Source of the DNA: an uncultured cyanobacterium
GTDB lineage: Bacteria; Cyanobacteriota; Cyanobacteriia; PCC-6307; Cyanobiaceae
Assembly: GCA_903917565.1 (NCBI GenBank)
Contig: CAIXBB010000007.1
Coordinates: 1-64,000, forward strand
Direction: 5' to 3'
Length of the DNA stretch: 64,000 bases
This document shows positions 11,432 to 19,859 of this stretch, in pieces; position 1 is the first letter of the stretch, and every line of letters starts with the position of its first letter. The translations under genes were made by a program, and so were the position numbers. The notes under the pieces were generated by a model. That model was not told the origin of the DNA. It was given only the letters and a program-made list of their open reading frames with translations, and searched no databases.

Positions 11432-11810
11432 TCGCGACTTCGCCCTGCTGGCCGCCGAGGCCTGCGACGACCGCAAGGCGGTCGACATCCGCCTGATCCG
11501 GGTGGACGAGGTGTCCTCCCTGGCCGACTGGTTCGTGATCTGCAGCGGCCTCAGCGACGTGCAGGTGCGGGCCATCGCCCGTTCCGTCGAAGACCGGCTC
11601 GAGACCGACGCCACACGGTTGCCCCTGCGGCGCGAGGGCCAGAGCGAAGGCCGTTGGGTGCTGCTCGACTACGGCGAACTGATCGTTCATGTGCTCACCC
11701 CCCAGGAACGCAGCTACTACGACCTCGAATCCTTCTGGGGCCACGGGGAGCAGGAGCGCTTCGTCGGCTCCCCGATCGAGGTGAGCGGCGGTAGCCAGAT
11801 CGGCGGCTGA
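11424..11810 (+). CDS. rsfS: Ribosome silencing factor RsfS (Iojap)
   Basis: RsfS binds ribosomal protein uL14 on the large subunit and blocks subunit joining in starvation or stationary phase. The 128-residue protein has the family core: [70 protein letters not shown] second ATG at 11418 is two codons upstream in frame. The start lies inside the 3' end of the DUF3318 gene. The order DUF3318-rsfS-CGLD27-asparaginase is, as I recall, shared with other picocyanobacteria. Confidence 0.92.
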   Translation: MDSRDFALLAAEACDDRKAVDIRLIRVDEVSSLADWFVICSGLSDVQVRAIARSVEDRLETDATRLPLRREGQSEGRWVLLDYGELIVHVLTPQERSYYDLESFWGHGEQERFVGSPIEVSGGSQIGG

Positions 11811-11821
11811 GGAGATCCCGG

Positions 11822-12331
11822 ATGGCCGCCGGCACACCCAGCCAGGACACCCCTTGTCCGGTGCCTCCAACCCAGCGCCCCCTGCAGGAATACGACCAGC
11901 TCAGCCGGTCCTGGTTCTTTCGCTGGCCTGCCTCAGGCCCCAGAAGTCTCTGGCGCGCCCTCGCCCTCACCTGGCTGCTGTCCTTCCCCCTGGCGTTGCT
12001 GGTAGCCGGGGGGAGCATTCCCCTGCGCCACGACCCACCCCGGTTGGTGATCGCCGCGGGCGCCGCTGCGGTGATGCTCCCGATGTTCCTGCTGCTGCGT
12101 CAGTGGCTCGGTTGGACCTACGTCCAGAAGAGGCTGGTCTCGGAAACGGTCGCGTACGAGGAATCAGGCTGGTACGACGGCCAGGTGTGGGAGAAGCCGA
12201 TCACCTGGCGCCACCAGGATCTGCTGGTGGCCCGCCACCAGGTGCAACCGGTCCTGGCCCGCCTGCGCCAGGCGATCGTTATCGCCATCGGCCTGATGCT
12301 GCTCGGGACGGGGCTCTGCCAGGCTCTCTGA
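11822..12331 (+). CDS. CGLD27/DUF1230 membrane protein
   Basis: This 169-residue protein matches CGLD27 (conserved in the green lineage and diatoms). Markers are QRPLQEYDQLSRSWFFRWP at the N-terminus, two membrane helices (LTWLLSFPLALLVAGG and LVIAAGAAAVMLPMFLLL), then LGWTYVQKRLVSETVAYEESGWYDGQ. A C-terminal hydrophobic segment near 150-165 follows. The plant and algal homologue is chloroplast-located and has been linked to iron and photosynthesis homeostasis; the bacterial role is unknown. It starts 11 bases after rsfS. Confidence 0.88.
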   Translation: MAAGTPSQDTPCPVPPTQRPLQEYDQLSRSWFFRWPASGPRSLWRALALTWLLSFPLALLVAGGSIPLRHDPPRLVIAAGAAAVMLPMFLLLRQWLGWTYVQKRLVSETVAYEESGWYDGQVWEKPITWRHQDLLVARHQVQPVLARLRQAIVIAIGLMLLGTGLCQAL

Positions 12332-12362
12332 GGTCGGCCTCCTGGGCCCCTCTTCCTCCGCC

Positions 12363-13346
12363 ATGACCCTGTCCTCCAGCTTCGCCGGCCCGGGCCGCCC
12401 CGGCATTCCCCCCCTGGAGGTCCGCCTGTTGCGCAACGGCATCGTGGAATCGCGGCACCGGGTGCATGCAGTGGTCTGCGACCAGCGGGGCCGGGTCCTG
12501 ATGCGCGCCGGCGACCCCCAGCAACTGAGCTTCGTGCGCTCAGCCCTCAAGCCCTTCCAGGCCACCGTCTTCGTGGGCAGCGGTGCTGCGGATCGGATGG
12601 GGGCCGGGGAGCGGGGGCTGGCGATCGCCTGCGCCTCCCATGCCGGCACTGCCCAGCAGGCCCGCGAAGCGTTCAAGCTGCTCTGGGGGGCCGAACTCGA
12701 CACCGAGGACCTCCAGTGCCCCACCCCCGCCGGAGGCAGCAGTCCACTGCAGCACAACTGTTCCGGCAAGCACGCGGCCTTCCTGGCCGCCTGCCGGCAG
12801 ATGCACTGGCCCCTGGAGAGCTATCTCCAGGCCGACCATCCCCTGCAGCAGGCGGTTGTCAAGCGGGTCGGGGAGCTGCTGGGACTACCCGGCGCCGAGC
12901 TGATCAGCGCCCGGGACGACTGCGGTGCCCCCACCCTGCAGCTGCAGCTGGCCCAGATGGCCCTGCTGTTCGCCCATCTCGGTGGCGGGGAGCAGGCCGA
13001 CCTGGAACGGCTGAGCCGGGCGATGCTGGCCCACCCCGATCTGATCGCCGGCGAAGGGGCGTTCGACACCGAAGTGATGCGCCTCGGTCACGGCCAGGTG
13101 CTGAGCAAGGGAGGGGCGGAGGGAATCCAGTGCCTGAGCCGGGTGGGCGAGGGCATGGGGGTAGCCATCAAGGTCGACGACGGGGCCAGACGAGCCAAGC
13201 AGGCCGTGGCCCTGCACCTGCTCGAACAGCTGGAATGGCTCACCCCCACCACCCTGGCGGAGCTGCGCCAGCGCTACCTGGCACCGGCCGACCACCTGCG
13301 CCTCGAGGTGATCGGCGAACTCCGCTTCGATGGCGCCCGCTCCTGA
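12363..13346 (+). CDS. Asparaginase, AnsA/thermolabile type (PF06089)
   Basis: The 327-residue protein belongs to the Rhizobium etli type II asparaginase family, unrelated to E. coli AnsB. Conserved blocks include RNGIVESRHRVHAVV, SFVRSALKPFQA, GLAIACASHAG, HNCSGKHAAFLA, ISARDDCGAPT and ECSHG-like VLSKGGAEGIQC. It hydrolyses asparagine to aspartate and ammonia. The protein is cytoplasmic with no signal peptide. It ends the plus-strand operon that starts at DUF3318, 31 bases after CGLD27, and is followed by tRNA-fMet. A HIP1 palindrome lies near 12619. Confidence 0.88.
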   Translation: MTLSSSFAGPGRPGIPPLEVRLLRNGIVESRHRVHAVVCDQRGRVLMRAGDPQQLSFVRSALKPFQATVFVGSGAADRMGAGERGLAIACASHAGTAQQAREAFKLLWGAELDTEDLQCPTPAGGSSPLQHNCSGKHAAFLAACRQMHWPLESYLQADHPLQQAVVKRVGELLGLPGAELISARDDCGAPTLQLQLAQMALLFAHLGGGEQADLERLSRAMLAHPDLIAGEGAFDTEVMRLGHGQVLSKGGAEGIQCLSRVGEGMGVAIKVDDGARRAKQAVALHLLEQLEWLTPTTLAELRQRYLAPADHLRLEVIGELRFDGARS

Positions 13347-13423
13347 GGCTTGCTGCCGATCCCCATGGCCCCATCAGGTGATCCGGGGGCGGGGGCATCG
13401 GCTGATACGATCTGTTTGTGCGA

Positions 13424-13500
<77 letters not shown>

Positions 13501-13537
13501 ACTCAGGGAACCCTCTTCAACGAGGTTTTCATCCATC

Positions 13538-13564
13538 AACCCTCCAGCCCCAGGCTGGGGGGTT
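13538..13564 (+). terminator. Rho-independent-like terminator after tRNA-fMet
   Basis: A 12-bp stem (13538-13549 with 13553-13564, one G-T wobble) closes a CCA loop. It is followed by GTTGTTGTATGG, a T-rich but interrupted tail. It lies 37 bases after the tRNA and before the next gene. Confidence 0.7.
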
Positions 13565-13615
13565 GTTGTTGTATGGCCTCGAGCACCGCCTCGAACAACG
13601 CCACGAGCCCCGTCC

Positions 13616-14110
13616 ATGCTGCCGGCCCTCCCCTTTCTGCTGGCTCAGGTGCCGGTGGTGGCACCTCTGGCGCCAAAACCCTTGAGCGCCATGCCGGCGG
13701 ACCTGCAGCCCCTGGTACGGGAATTGCAGCGGTTCGGGTTCAGGCTCCAGATCAGCGCACCACCGGTGCGTGGGGCCTACGGAATGTTTGAGGCCGGTTC
13801 GCGGCGGATCTGGATCGCCCCCATCAGCTTCGAGCTGGGCATCGTCCGTCAGACCTTCCTCCACGAAGCGGTGCATGCGGTGCAGAGCTGTCCGACCGGC
13901 AAGGTGACACCGATCGGCTGGACCCTGCCGCCGATGCCGCCGGTGGTGCGTCAGGAGATCGGGGGGATTCTCACCACCCGGTACCACGGCCATCGGTTGG
14001 CCGAACAGGAGGCCTTCTACCTCCAGGGTCAGCCGGACGCCGTGGCCCGGCTGATGGAGGCCCTGCGCCGCTGCTGTGGCCTTCAGCGGCCAGCCGCCGC
14101 TCCTGCATGA
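13616..14110 (+). CDS. Conserved hypothetical protein with HExxH motif, probable secreted metalloprotease-like
   Basis: The 164-residue protein starts with a hydrophobic leader (MLPALPFLLAQVPVV), a plausible weak signal sequence. Near residue 82 it has QTFLHEAVHAVQSC, an HExxH zinc motif in a helix. A Glu in VVRQEIGG or LAEQEAF further on could be the third ligand. The middle section (FGFRLQISAPPVRGAYG and RRIWIAPISFELG) is beta-rich. I do not recognise a named peptidase family; the zinc-protease reading is inference from the motif. The stop overlaps the next gene as ATGA, so the two are coupled. Confidence 0.7.
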   Translation: MLPALPFLLAQVPVVAPLAPKPLSAMPADLQPLVRELQRFGFRLQISAPPVRGAYGMFEAGSRRIWIAPISFELGIVRQTFLHEAVHAVQSCPTGKVTPIGWTLPPMPPVVRQEIGGILTTRYHGHRLAEQEAFYLQGQPDAVARLMEALRRCCGLQRPAAAPA

Positions 14111-15804
14111 TGCCCGGACCGGTTCGCCTGCCGATGTCCACCGCCCCATCCCCCTTCACCGGCAGCGAGACCCCCTGGGACGCTGTGGTGGTGGGAGCGG
14201 GGGCCAACGGATCGGTGGCCGCCATGGTGCTGGCGGAGGCGGGGCTGCGGGTGCTGGTGCTCGAGGCGGGCCCTGAGCTTTCCGCCCGGCGGGCCCTGGG
14301 CAGCGAGCCGCTCAACAGCCTGCGCCGCCTCGCCCACCTCAGCAGCGGCCGCCAGCGCCTGCAGCGGCACCACCCGGGGTTCTGGAAACATAACCCTGAG
14401 CTGTTCGTCGACGAGCGCCAGAACCCCTACAGCACCCCCCCGGATGCTCCCTTCCTGTGGACCCGCGGCCGCCAGGTGGGCGGCAAGAGCCTCACCTGGG
14501 GGGGTATCACCCTGCGCCTCTCGGAAACAGAGTTCCAGGCGGCCCGGCGGGATGGCCACGGTCGCGCCTGGCCGATCGGCAGCATCGAGCTGGCCCCCTT
14601 CTACGACCGGCTGGAAACCCTGCTCGGAGTCCATGGCCAACGGGATGGCCTGAGCCAGCTCCCGGACGGCAACTTTCTGCCGCCACTGCCGTTCACACCG
14701 GGTGAGCGGCACCTGCAGGGGGCGATCGCCAGGGACCTGGGTCTGCCGCTGATCCACTCACGCGGATTCCGCCTGCACCGGCCCACCGCGGCGACGCCCT
14801 GGCCCCGCTCCAGCGCCCAGGGCCTCAGCCTGGCCCGGGCGCTGGCCACCGGCCGGGTGCAGCTGCGCAGCGGGGCGGTGGTCAGCCATCTGGAGATGGG
14901 GGCAGGGGGGCGCCTGGCCGAAGCGGTGGTGCTGGTGGAGGCCGCCACCGGCCGGCGGGAGCGGATCGCCGCCCCCCTGGTCGTGCTCTGCGCCTCGACG
15001 ATCGAAACGCTGCGGCTGCTGCTGCATTCGAGTGATGCCATCCGCAGCGGTGGCCTCAGCGATCCCTCCGGCAGCCTGGGCCGCTTCCTGATGGACCACA
15101 TCTCCACCAGCCGGTTCTTCTCGATCCCCGCCATCGAAGCGCCGGCCGAACCCGCTGAGCTCTCCGGTGCCGGGAGCTGCTTCATCCCCAACACGGTGAA
15201 TCTGGACGAGCGCAGCCAGGAGGACTTTCTGCGGGGCTATGGGATCTGGGCGGCCCTGCAACGCTTCGATCCCCCCGCCCTGCTCCGGCGCCGCCCTGGG
15301 GAGGCGGTGGGATTCCTGATCGCCCATGGAGAAGTGCTGGCCCGGGAAGGGAACCGGGTGAGCCTCGATGGCTCCCGCACCGATGCCTGGGACCTGCCCA
15401 TCCCCCACATCGACTGCCGCTGGGGCGCGAACGAGCGGGCGATGGTGGCCCACATGCAGGGGCGCATGGAGACCGTGGTGGCCTCAGCGGGAGGCCGCAT
15501 CCGGCCCATTGAGGAGCTGTTCGTGCTGCCCCTGCTGGAGCCCCTGATCCGCAACAGCCTGGCCGTGCGCCCCGAGGCGCCGCCGCCCGGGTACTACATC
15601 CACGAGCTGGGCGGGGCCCGCATGGCCGACCGCCCCGAGGAGGGCGTCGTCGACGCCTGGAACCGGTGCTGGGGAGCCCGCAACGTGCTGGTGACCGATG
15701 GAGCCTGCTGGCCCAGCGCCGGCTGGCAGAGCCCCACCCTCACCGAGATGGCGATCACCTGGCGGGCCTGCGCCGCCGCCGCCACTCGCATGCGACGCCG
15801 CTGA
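14107..15804 (+). CDS. GMC-family FAD-dependent oxidoreductase
   Basis: The 565-residue protein has the Rossmann FAD motif VVVGAGANGSVAAMVLAEAG near residue 28 followed by LVLEAGPE. It then has the GMC N-terminal element VGGKSLTWGGITLRL and a C-terminal GMC domain ending YYIHELGGARMADRPEEG and LVTDGACWPSAGWQSPTLT. The family oxidises alcohols or sugars; the usual His/Asn pair may be in HELGGARM and the terminal block, but the substrate is unreadable. The ATG overlaps the previous stop (ATGA); an internal ATG at 14140 is possible. A terminator lies about 130 bases downstream. Confidence 0.87.
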   Translation: MMPGPVRLPMSTAPSPFTGSETPWDAVVVGAGANGSVAAMVLAEAGLRVLVLEAGPELSARRALGSEPLNSLRRLAHLSSGRQRLQRHHPGFWKHNPELFVDERQNPYSTPPDAPFLWTRGRQVGGKSLTWGGITLRLSETEFQAARRDGHGRAWPIGSIELAPFYDRLETLLGVHGQRDGLSQLPDGNFLPPLPFTPGERHLQGAIARDLGLPLIHSRGFRLHRPTAATPWPRSSAQGLSLARALATGRVQLRSGAVVSHLEMGAGGRLAEAVVLVEAATGRRERIAAPLVVLCASTIETLRLLLHSSDAIRSGGLSDPSGSLGRFLMDHISTSRFFSIPAIEAPAEPAELSGAGSCFIPNTVNLDERSQEDFLRGYGIWAALQRFDPPALLRRRPGEAVGFLIAHGEVLAREGNRVSLDGSRTDAWDLPIPHIDCRWGANERAMVAHMQGRMETVVASAGGRIRPIEELFVLPLLEPLIRNSLAVRPEAPPPGYYIHELGGARMADRPEEGVVDAWNRCWGARNVLVTDGACWPSAGWQSPTLTEMAITWRACAAAATRMRRR

Positions 15805-15930
15805 CCGCGCCGGTCAGGAAGCCGTCACAGGAGGGGGAAGGTGGTGTCGATCACCACAGTCTTCCCAGCGGGGCGTGCGCACAATGATCGGGCGACCTCC
15901 AAAGGGGTCGGGCAAGGGAGAAAACCATGA

Positions 15931-15957
15931 GCGGGGGTTGGCACCCTCGCTTTTTTT
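15931..15957 (+). terminator. Rho-independent terminator
   Basis: GCGGGGG (15931-15937) pairs with CCCTCGC (15944-15950), with one G-T wobble, around a six-base loop. Seven T residues follow directly (15951-15957). This is a textbook intrinsic terminator for the plus-strand GMC gene. Confidence 0.85.
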
Positions 15958-15958
15958 C

Positions 15959-16192
15959 TCAGGGCTTCTGGAAAAGTCCGTCAAGGTAGTGCTGGGAAAC
16001 AACGGGCTCTTGGCAGCCGTTCTGAAACAGGAATCCAGCCAAAGCTGAAGTGATGACGCTGTACTGATCCCAGTGCGGATGGCTGTTGATGAAATCCCGC
16101 ATGCCTTCGTAGAGCACCTCCGGCACCTCCGCTTCGAGACTGACGCTGGCCTCGTCGCCGACACACCCACGGCACTCTGGATCCATGGCCAT
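15959..16192 (-). CDS. DUF2811 domain-containing protein
   Basis: This 77-residue cyanobacterial protein starts MAMDPECRGC and has the DUF2811 core VSLEAEVPEVLYEGMRDFINSHP, then WDQYSVITSALAGFLFQNG, ending YLDGLFQ. The amphipathic ribbon-helix-like pattern suggests a small DNA- or protein-binding module, but the role is unknown. The frame continues upstream to 16384 without family similarity, so ATG 16192 (or 16186) is chosen. It converges with the GMC gene, sharing the terminator region. The long upstream interval holds a repeat array. Confidence 0.8.
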   Translation of the reverse strand: MAMDPECRGCVGDEASVSLEAEVPEVLYEGMRDFINSHPHWDQYSVITSALAGFLFQNGCQEPVVSQHYLDGLFQKP

Positions 16193-16438
16193 GCTGTTGG
16201 GGGTCTGCTGAGGTCGCCCCAGTACGCCACAGCAAAACCTCGGCGTCAAAATCGCCTTCACTGGGGGACGCATCGGCTCAGGCCGATGAGACTCGTTGCC
16301 GCGGCTGGGGCATCGTGAAGGTGTCCCACAACACGGCTGGGGCCGAGGGGCGCCAGCGGGGAGTGTCAAGGCTGATCCGAGCAATCATCCACTTTCCCCA
16401 GCACCCGCGTCCCAGCGCGGCCGAGACGGCACCATCTG

Positions 16439-16502
16439 TGGAAAAAGCCCCATGAATCGGGGGAAAACGCCCTCGATGTGGGGGAAAGCCCCGATCCATC
16501 GG
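16439..16502. repeat. Three imperfect 21-22 bp tandem repeats
   Basis: Units at 16439-16460, 16461-16481 and 16482-16502 share the pattern GGGAAAA-GCCCC-ATCGG. They lie in the 390-base non-coding interval between the cbiX terminator and the DUF2811 gene. Apart from these repeats and the hairpin beside them I see nothing coding in 16193-16581. The 76-residue minus-strand frame through them is just the repeat translated. Confidence 0.7.
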
Positions 16503-16512
16503 AAACATTGAT

Positions 16513-16535
16513 CAAATAAGAGTCTCTTTGGACTC
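16513..16535 (-). terminator. Possible terminator of the CbiX gene
   Basis: Read on the minus strand, GAGTC and GACTC (16535-16531 and 16524-16520) form a short stem around CAAAGA and are followed by TTATTTG. It lies about 47 bases after the cbiX stop. The stem is only five pairs, so confidence is moderate. Confidence 0.4.
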
Positions 16536-16581
16536 ACTGTTGGATGAGACCATCGAGGCCAGCGGCCCCTGACGCGGACAC

Positions 16582-17691
16582 TCAGTCGGAAGGGCGTCGC
16601 AGGGTGAGGGGACCCAGCGGATGGTCGGCGTGGGGATAGATCGGGTGGTGGTGGTGACCCTCCTGGCCGTGGCCTCCGGCCGGGCCACCCACCGGCAGGG
16701 ACACCCCATCGGGCTGGCAGGCGCCGGTGCACTCCCGCTCGCAGAGGGTGCAGCTCTCGACCAGCCCCTCCACATGGTGGTGGTGACTGTGCTGGGGCGC
16801 ACCGACCTCCCTCTCGAAGCCGAGCACCTGGGCCCGGTACTTGCACAGGGAGCAGTTCATGTTGGCCTCACCCCCAAGCACCTCAGCGACCCGCTCCCGG
16901 AAGGTGTCCAGCACCAGCGGATGGTCGCCGAGATAGCCGGCCTGGACCATCTCCACCTCGGGATGGTCGACAGCCACCCGCTCGCTGTGCTGCCGGATCC
17001 GGCTCACCAGCACCCCGGAGAAGAGGAAGTAGGGGAAGACGACAATGCGCCTGTGGCCGAGCTTGACCGCCTGGCGCAGGCCCGGCTCCACCAGGGGGAA
17101 GGTGACACCGGAATAGAGCGTTTCCCCCCAGCCGAAGCCGAAGCCCTCCACCAGCATCCGGGTCACCTTGGCCACGTTGGAATTGGCATCCGGATCGGAG
17201 GAGCCACGCCCCACCACCGCCAGGAGAGTCTCGTGCAGGGGAACGGGGCTGCGACCGTCCGCCAGGGCGGCGGCATCAGCGGCCTCGAGGGAGGCGCGGA
17301 TGCGGGCCGCGGCGGCCTGGATCATCTTGAGATCCACCCCCAGCTCCCGGCCGTAGTCGATGCGCAGACCTGTCTCGGCGGCGTAGGTGTTCAGCACCGA
17401 AGGAATGTCGTTCTTGGCATGACCGGCGGCGAACAGCATCGCCGGCACCGCCAGCACATGGCGCACGCCACGCTGGCGCAGGGCCTCGAGGCCATCACGG
17501 AGGATCGGCCGGGCGAACTCCAGGTAGCCGTGGTCCACCGGCACCGGATCGAGGTGATGCTGGAGCTGGTGGGCCAGGGAGGCGAATTCGGCCACCGCCA
17601 GACGGTTGCGACTGCCATGGCCGCAGACCAGAACGCCGATCGGGCCGTGGGGTCCCGCCAGGGCGCCGTCTCGGTCAGGGGCGGTGGTCAT
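16582..17691 (-). CDS. cbiX: Sirohydrochlorin chelatase, long CbiX type with His-rich Cys-rich tail
   Basis: The 369-residue protein has two chelatase half-domains. The first starts IGVLVCGHGSRN with the metal-accepting His and continues VPAMLFAAGHAKND; the second has AVVGRGSSDPDAN and FPYFLFSGVLV. The C-terminus has MNCSLC (an MxCxxC motif), CTLCERECTGAC and two His clusters (HSHHHH and GHHHHPIYPHADHP). Long CbiX enzymes insert cobalt into sirohydrochlorin for B12 and carry a redox centre plus a His-rich metal store at this end, so cobalt is the likely metal, though nickel or iron cannot be excluded. The start is ATG 17691; a longer open frame to 18192 is a shadow. Confidence 0.85.
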   Translation of the reverse strand: MTTAPDRDGALAGPHGPIGVLVCGHGSRNRLAVAEFASLAHQLQHHLDPVPVDHGYLEFARPILRDGLEALRQRGVRHVLAVPAMLFAAGHAKNDIPSVLNTYAAETGLRIDYGRELGVDLKMIQAAAARIRASLEAADAAALADGRSPVPLHETLLAVVGRGSSDPDANSNVAKVTRMLVEGFGFGWGETLYSGVTFPLVEPGLRQAVKLGHRRIVVFPYFLFSGVLVSRIRQHSERVAVDHPEVEMVQAGYLGDHPLVLDTFRERVAEVLGGEANMNCSLCKYRAQVLGFEREVGAPQHSHHHHVEGLVESCTLCERECTGACQPDGVSLPVGGPAGGHGQEGHHHHPIYPHADHPLGPLTLRRPSD

Positions 17692-17775
17692 GAACGTCTG
17701 CACCTGGGTCGACCCTATTCCCGCAACTGGGACAGGGCGGGAAGCCGTCAGGATGGGGTTCAGCCACCGGCACCC

Positions 17776-18426
17776 ATGAGCCTGCACCTTCCCCCCTACC
17801 GGCCTTTGCCCCCACCGGGACCGAGGGCGGAACTGCTCACCGTCGCCATCGCCGACCTCCAGCCCACCCAGATGTGTGTGGGTCTGGCGGAGGTGCTCAG
17901 TCGCCAGCAGGATTTCGCCCAGGAAACGTCCGAGCAGCGGCTGCGCTATCTGCGCGGCAAACCCGTGCCCCTCGTGCGCGGCGGGGACGGGGTGTTCTGG
18001 ATGGTCGACCGCCACCACCGCCTGCGGGGGCTGATCGAAATCGATCCGGCCGCCCTGGCCTACGGCTACCTGGTGCTGGACCTGCCTGGCAAACCCTCGG
18101 AGGCGGTACTGGCCGAACTGCAGGCGCGGGGCTGGCTGTACCTCTATGACGGCCGCGGCCATGGTCCCCTCTCCCCCGAGTCCCTGCCCCACCGGCTGCC
18201 GGAGTTACAGGACGATCCCTACCGCTCCCTGGTGTGGAGACTCAAGAAGGAGGGAATGATCGATCCGGCGCCGCTGATCCCGTTCCACGAGTTCCGCTGG
18301 GGAGCCTGGCTGCGGCGCCGCCCCCTGCCCCCCTTCAGCTCCAGCAATCTGGCGCCAGCCCTGCCCGCCGCCCGTTCCCTGGTGCGCTCCGGCTCCGCCT
18401 CCCACCTGGCCGGCTGGAAGGGCTGA
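17776..18426 (+). CDS. ParB-like nuclease-fold protein (ParBc_2/PF08857 type)
   Basis: The 216-residue protein starts MSLHLPPYRPLPPPGPRAE and has the ParB-like pattern LLTVAIADLQPTQMCVGLAEV, VPLVRGGDGVFWMVDRHHRLRGL and FHEFRWGAWLRRRPLPPF. DRHHRL is the family catalytic-like motif. Related stand-alone proteins are annotated as putative ParB-like nucleases of unknown target. It is divergent from cbiX with an 84-base intergenic region. Its stop sits in the arm of an inverted repeat shared with the convergent Rieske gene. Confidence 0.8.
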   Translation: MSLHLPPYRPLPPPGPRAELLTVAIADLQPTQMCVGLAEVLSRQQDFAQETSEQRLRYLRGKPVPLVRGGDGVFWMVDRHHRLRGLIEIDPAALAYGYLVLDLPGKPSEAVLAELQARGWLYLYDGRGHGPLSPESLPHRLPELQDDPYRSLVWRLKKEGMIDPAPLIPFHEFRWGAWLRRRPLPPFSSSNLAPALPAARSLVRSGSASHLAGWKG

Positions 18427-18449
18427 GGCTCCCTCCGCAGAGGCCTCAG
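18423..18449. terminator. Inverted repeat spanning both convergent stop codons
   Basis: CTGAGGC (18423-18429) and GCCTCAG (18443-18449) pair around a 13-base loop. The plus-strand stop TGA and the minus-strand stop (TCA at 18446-18448) each sit inside an arm. It is a plausible weak bidirectional terminator without a T-tract. Confidence 0.4.
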
Positions 18450-19753
18450 TCGGGCCTGTTGCGGGGCGGTTCGCCATCCCCGGCCAGCAGCAGCCGTTCC
18501 CAGCGATCGAAGCGTCGGGCCAGCAGCAGGGCAGCCCCGGCCAGCGGCAGCGCCACAACCAGAGCCTGGGGGGTCTGCCACCAGGTGATCGCCAGCAGGG
18601 CCAGCCAGGGAGTCGCCTGCAGCAGCGGCCGCCAGCGCCGCAGCCCACTCCGGGCGCCTCGGCAGGCGGCGCAGTGCTCCCCGTGGCTGGACCAGCGATC
18701 CATCAGCGCCGGCTGGTCGAGGCGGGGGGGCAGGGGCTGGCCGGGGAAGGGGTCCCCGTCGTGGCGGTTGACCCAGTCGTAAAGGGCCCTGACATAGACA
18801 TCAGCGCCCGTGGCCAGAAAGAACGCCCGCTCGGCCCCACCGCTGCGACCCCGCTGCTCCAGCACCCGCTCCTGCCAGTGCAGGAACACCTGGTCGTCCT
18901 CCAGCACGGTGTGGTTGGCGATGTGCTGCAGCCAGAGGGGACGCAGACCCAGCAACAGGGGGGGCAGCCGGGATTCGAACTGGAAGGGGAAACGGGCGAA
19001 CAGGCGGCACTCGCCCCGGCGGATCGGCGTCGCATAGACCACCGTGAGGATGCGGGCAAAGCCCGGCGCCGTGAGTTCATGCCACATCAGGCCGGGGGCG
19101 GCGAAGGTGGTGGACTGGCTGCCGAGTGTCCCCTTGCGGGGCCCTTCCTCCCACAGGGCCGTGAAGCCCTCCGGGCCGGCACTGGTGATCGATGCCACCA
19201 CCGGTGCGGCGTTGTCCCGCTTGCCCACGGTGCGGTGGTGGGTGAAGGGCACGTGGCTCACGTCAAGGACGTTCTCCAGCAGGGTGAGGGCATCCATGGG
19301 CAGATCCCGGAAGGTGTCCTGCACGAACCAGTCCGGCTCCTCCAGCACCGGCACCAGGGGCAGGGGTACCGCCGCGGCCGCCGCCGCCTCGCCGACGAAC
19401 ACGAACAGCAGGCCCTGGCCTTCGGCGGTGGCATGGGCCCGGCAGCTGGAGCGCATGGCGCTGGGGGTCGCCCCCGCCTCGGCCTGGGGGATGGCCGTGC
19501 AGTGGCCATCGCCCGCGAAGGTCCAGCCGTGGTAAGGGCATTCCAGCTCGCCGGCCCCATTGAGGCGCCCCTGGCTGAGGGGCACCAGACGGTGCGGGCA
19601 GACATCGGAGAAGGCACGCCAGCTCTGAGCCCTGCCATCCCACCAGAGCACCAGATCCTCCTCCAGGAGGGTGAAGGCGGTGGGCCTGGTGCGGTCGAGG
19701 TCCCGTAGATAGGCCACCGGATACCAGTGCTGCTGCCAGGCGGAGTTCGTCAT
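18446..19753 (-). CDS. Rieske-type oxygenase, PaO/Tic55-like
   Basis: The 435-residue protein is a Rieske non-heme iron oxygenase. The [2Fe-2S] ligands are Cys52 and His54 (CPHRLVPLSQG) and Cys72 and His75 (CPYHGWTF). The mononuclear iron site is ENVLDVSHVPFTHH. The C-terminal CAAC near SSHGEHCAAC, followed by two hydrophobic helices (LALLAITWW and LVVALPLAGAALLL), is typical of the pheophorbide a oxygenase/Tic55/PTC52 group, which acts on chlorophyll derivatives at membranes. The exact substrate is unknown. ATG 19753 is chosen because the upstream open frame lacks similarity. It is divergent from the universal stress gene. Confidence 0.87.
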   Translation of the reverse strand: MTNSAWQQHWYPVAYLRDLDRTRPTAFTLLEEDLVLWWDGRAQSWRAFSDVCPHRLVPLSQGRLNGAGELECPYHGWTFAGDGHCTAIPQAEAGATPSAMRSSCRAHATAEGQGLLFVFVGEAAAAAAVPLPLVPVLEEPDWFVQDTFRDLPMDALTLLENVLDVSHVPFTHHRTVGKRDNAAPVVASITSAGPEGFTALWEEGPRKGTLGSQSTTFAAPGLMWHELTAPGFARILTVVYATPIRRGECRLFARFPFQFESRLPPLLLGLRPLWLQHIANHTVLEDDQVFLHWQERVLEQRGRSGGAERAFFLATGADVYVRALYDWVNRHDGDPFPGQPLPPRLDQPALMDRWSSHGEHCAACRGARSGLRRWRPLLQATPWLALLAITWWQTPQALVVALPLAGAALLLARRFDRWERLLLAGDGEPPRNRPD

Positions 19754-19859
19754 GCAGCCGATTCTGCTGGGGGGGCCGGCCGGCTGCGCGGGCCTGATCG
19801 CTGGGGCGGCTGCACGGTTCAAGGGCCTTGACTAGACAGAGGACAGCCCCGCCTCTGCC

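Noticed and set aside
10673-11614. Upstream 314-codon extension of the carB frame
   Set aside because: It is antisense to the DUF3318 and rsfS genes, which are well supported; carB homologues start at MPRRTDLRR.
13529-14149. 206-codon minus-strand frame opposite the HExxH gene
   Set aside because: Composition is rich in Arg, His and Gln with no motif, as in other antisense shadows of this GC-rich genome.
16278-16508. 76-codon minus-strand frame over the repeat array
   Set aside because: Its Pro/Arg/His-rich product is the tandem repeat translated and has no family similarity.
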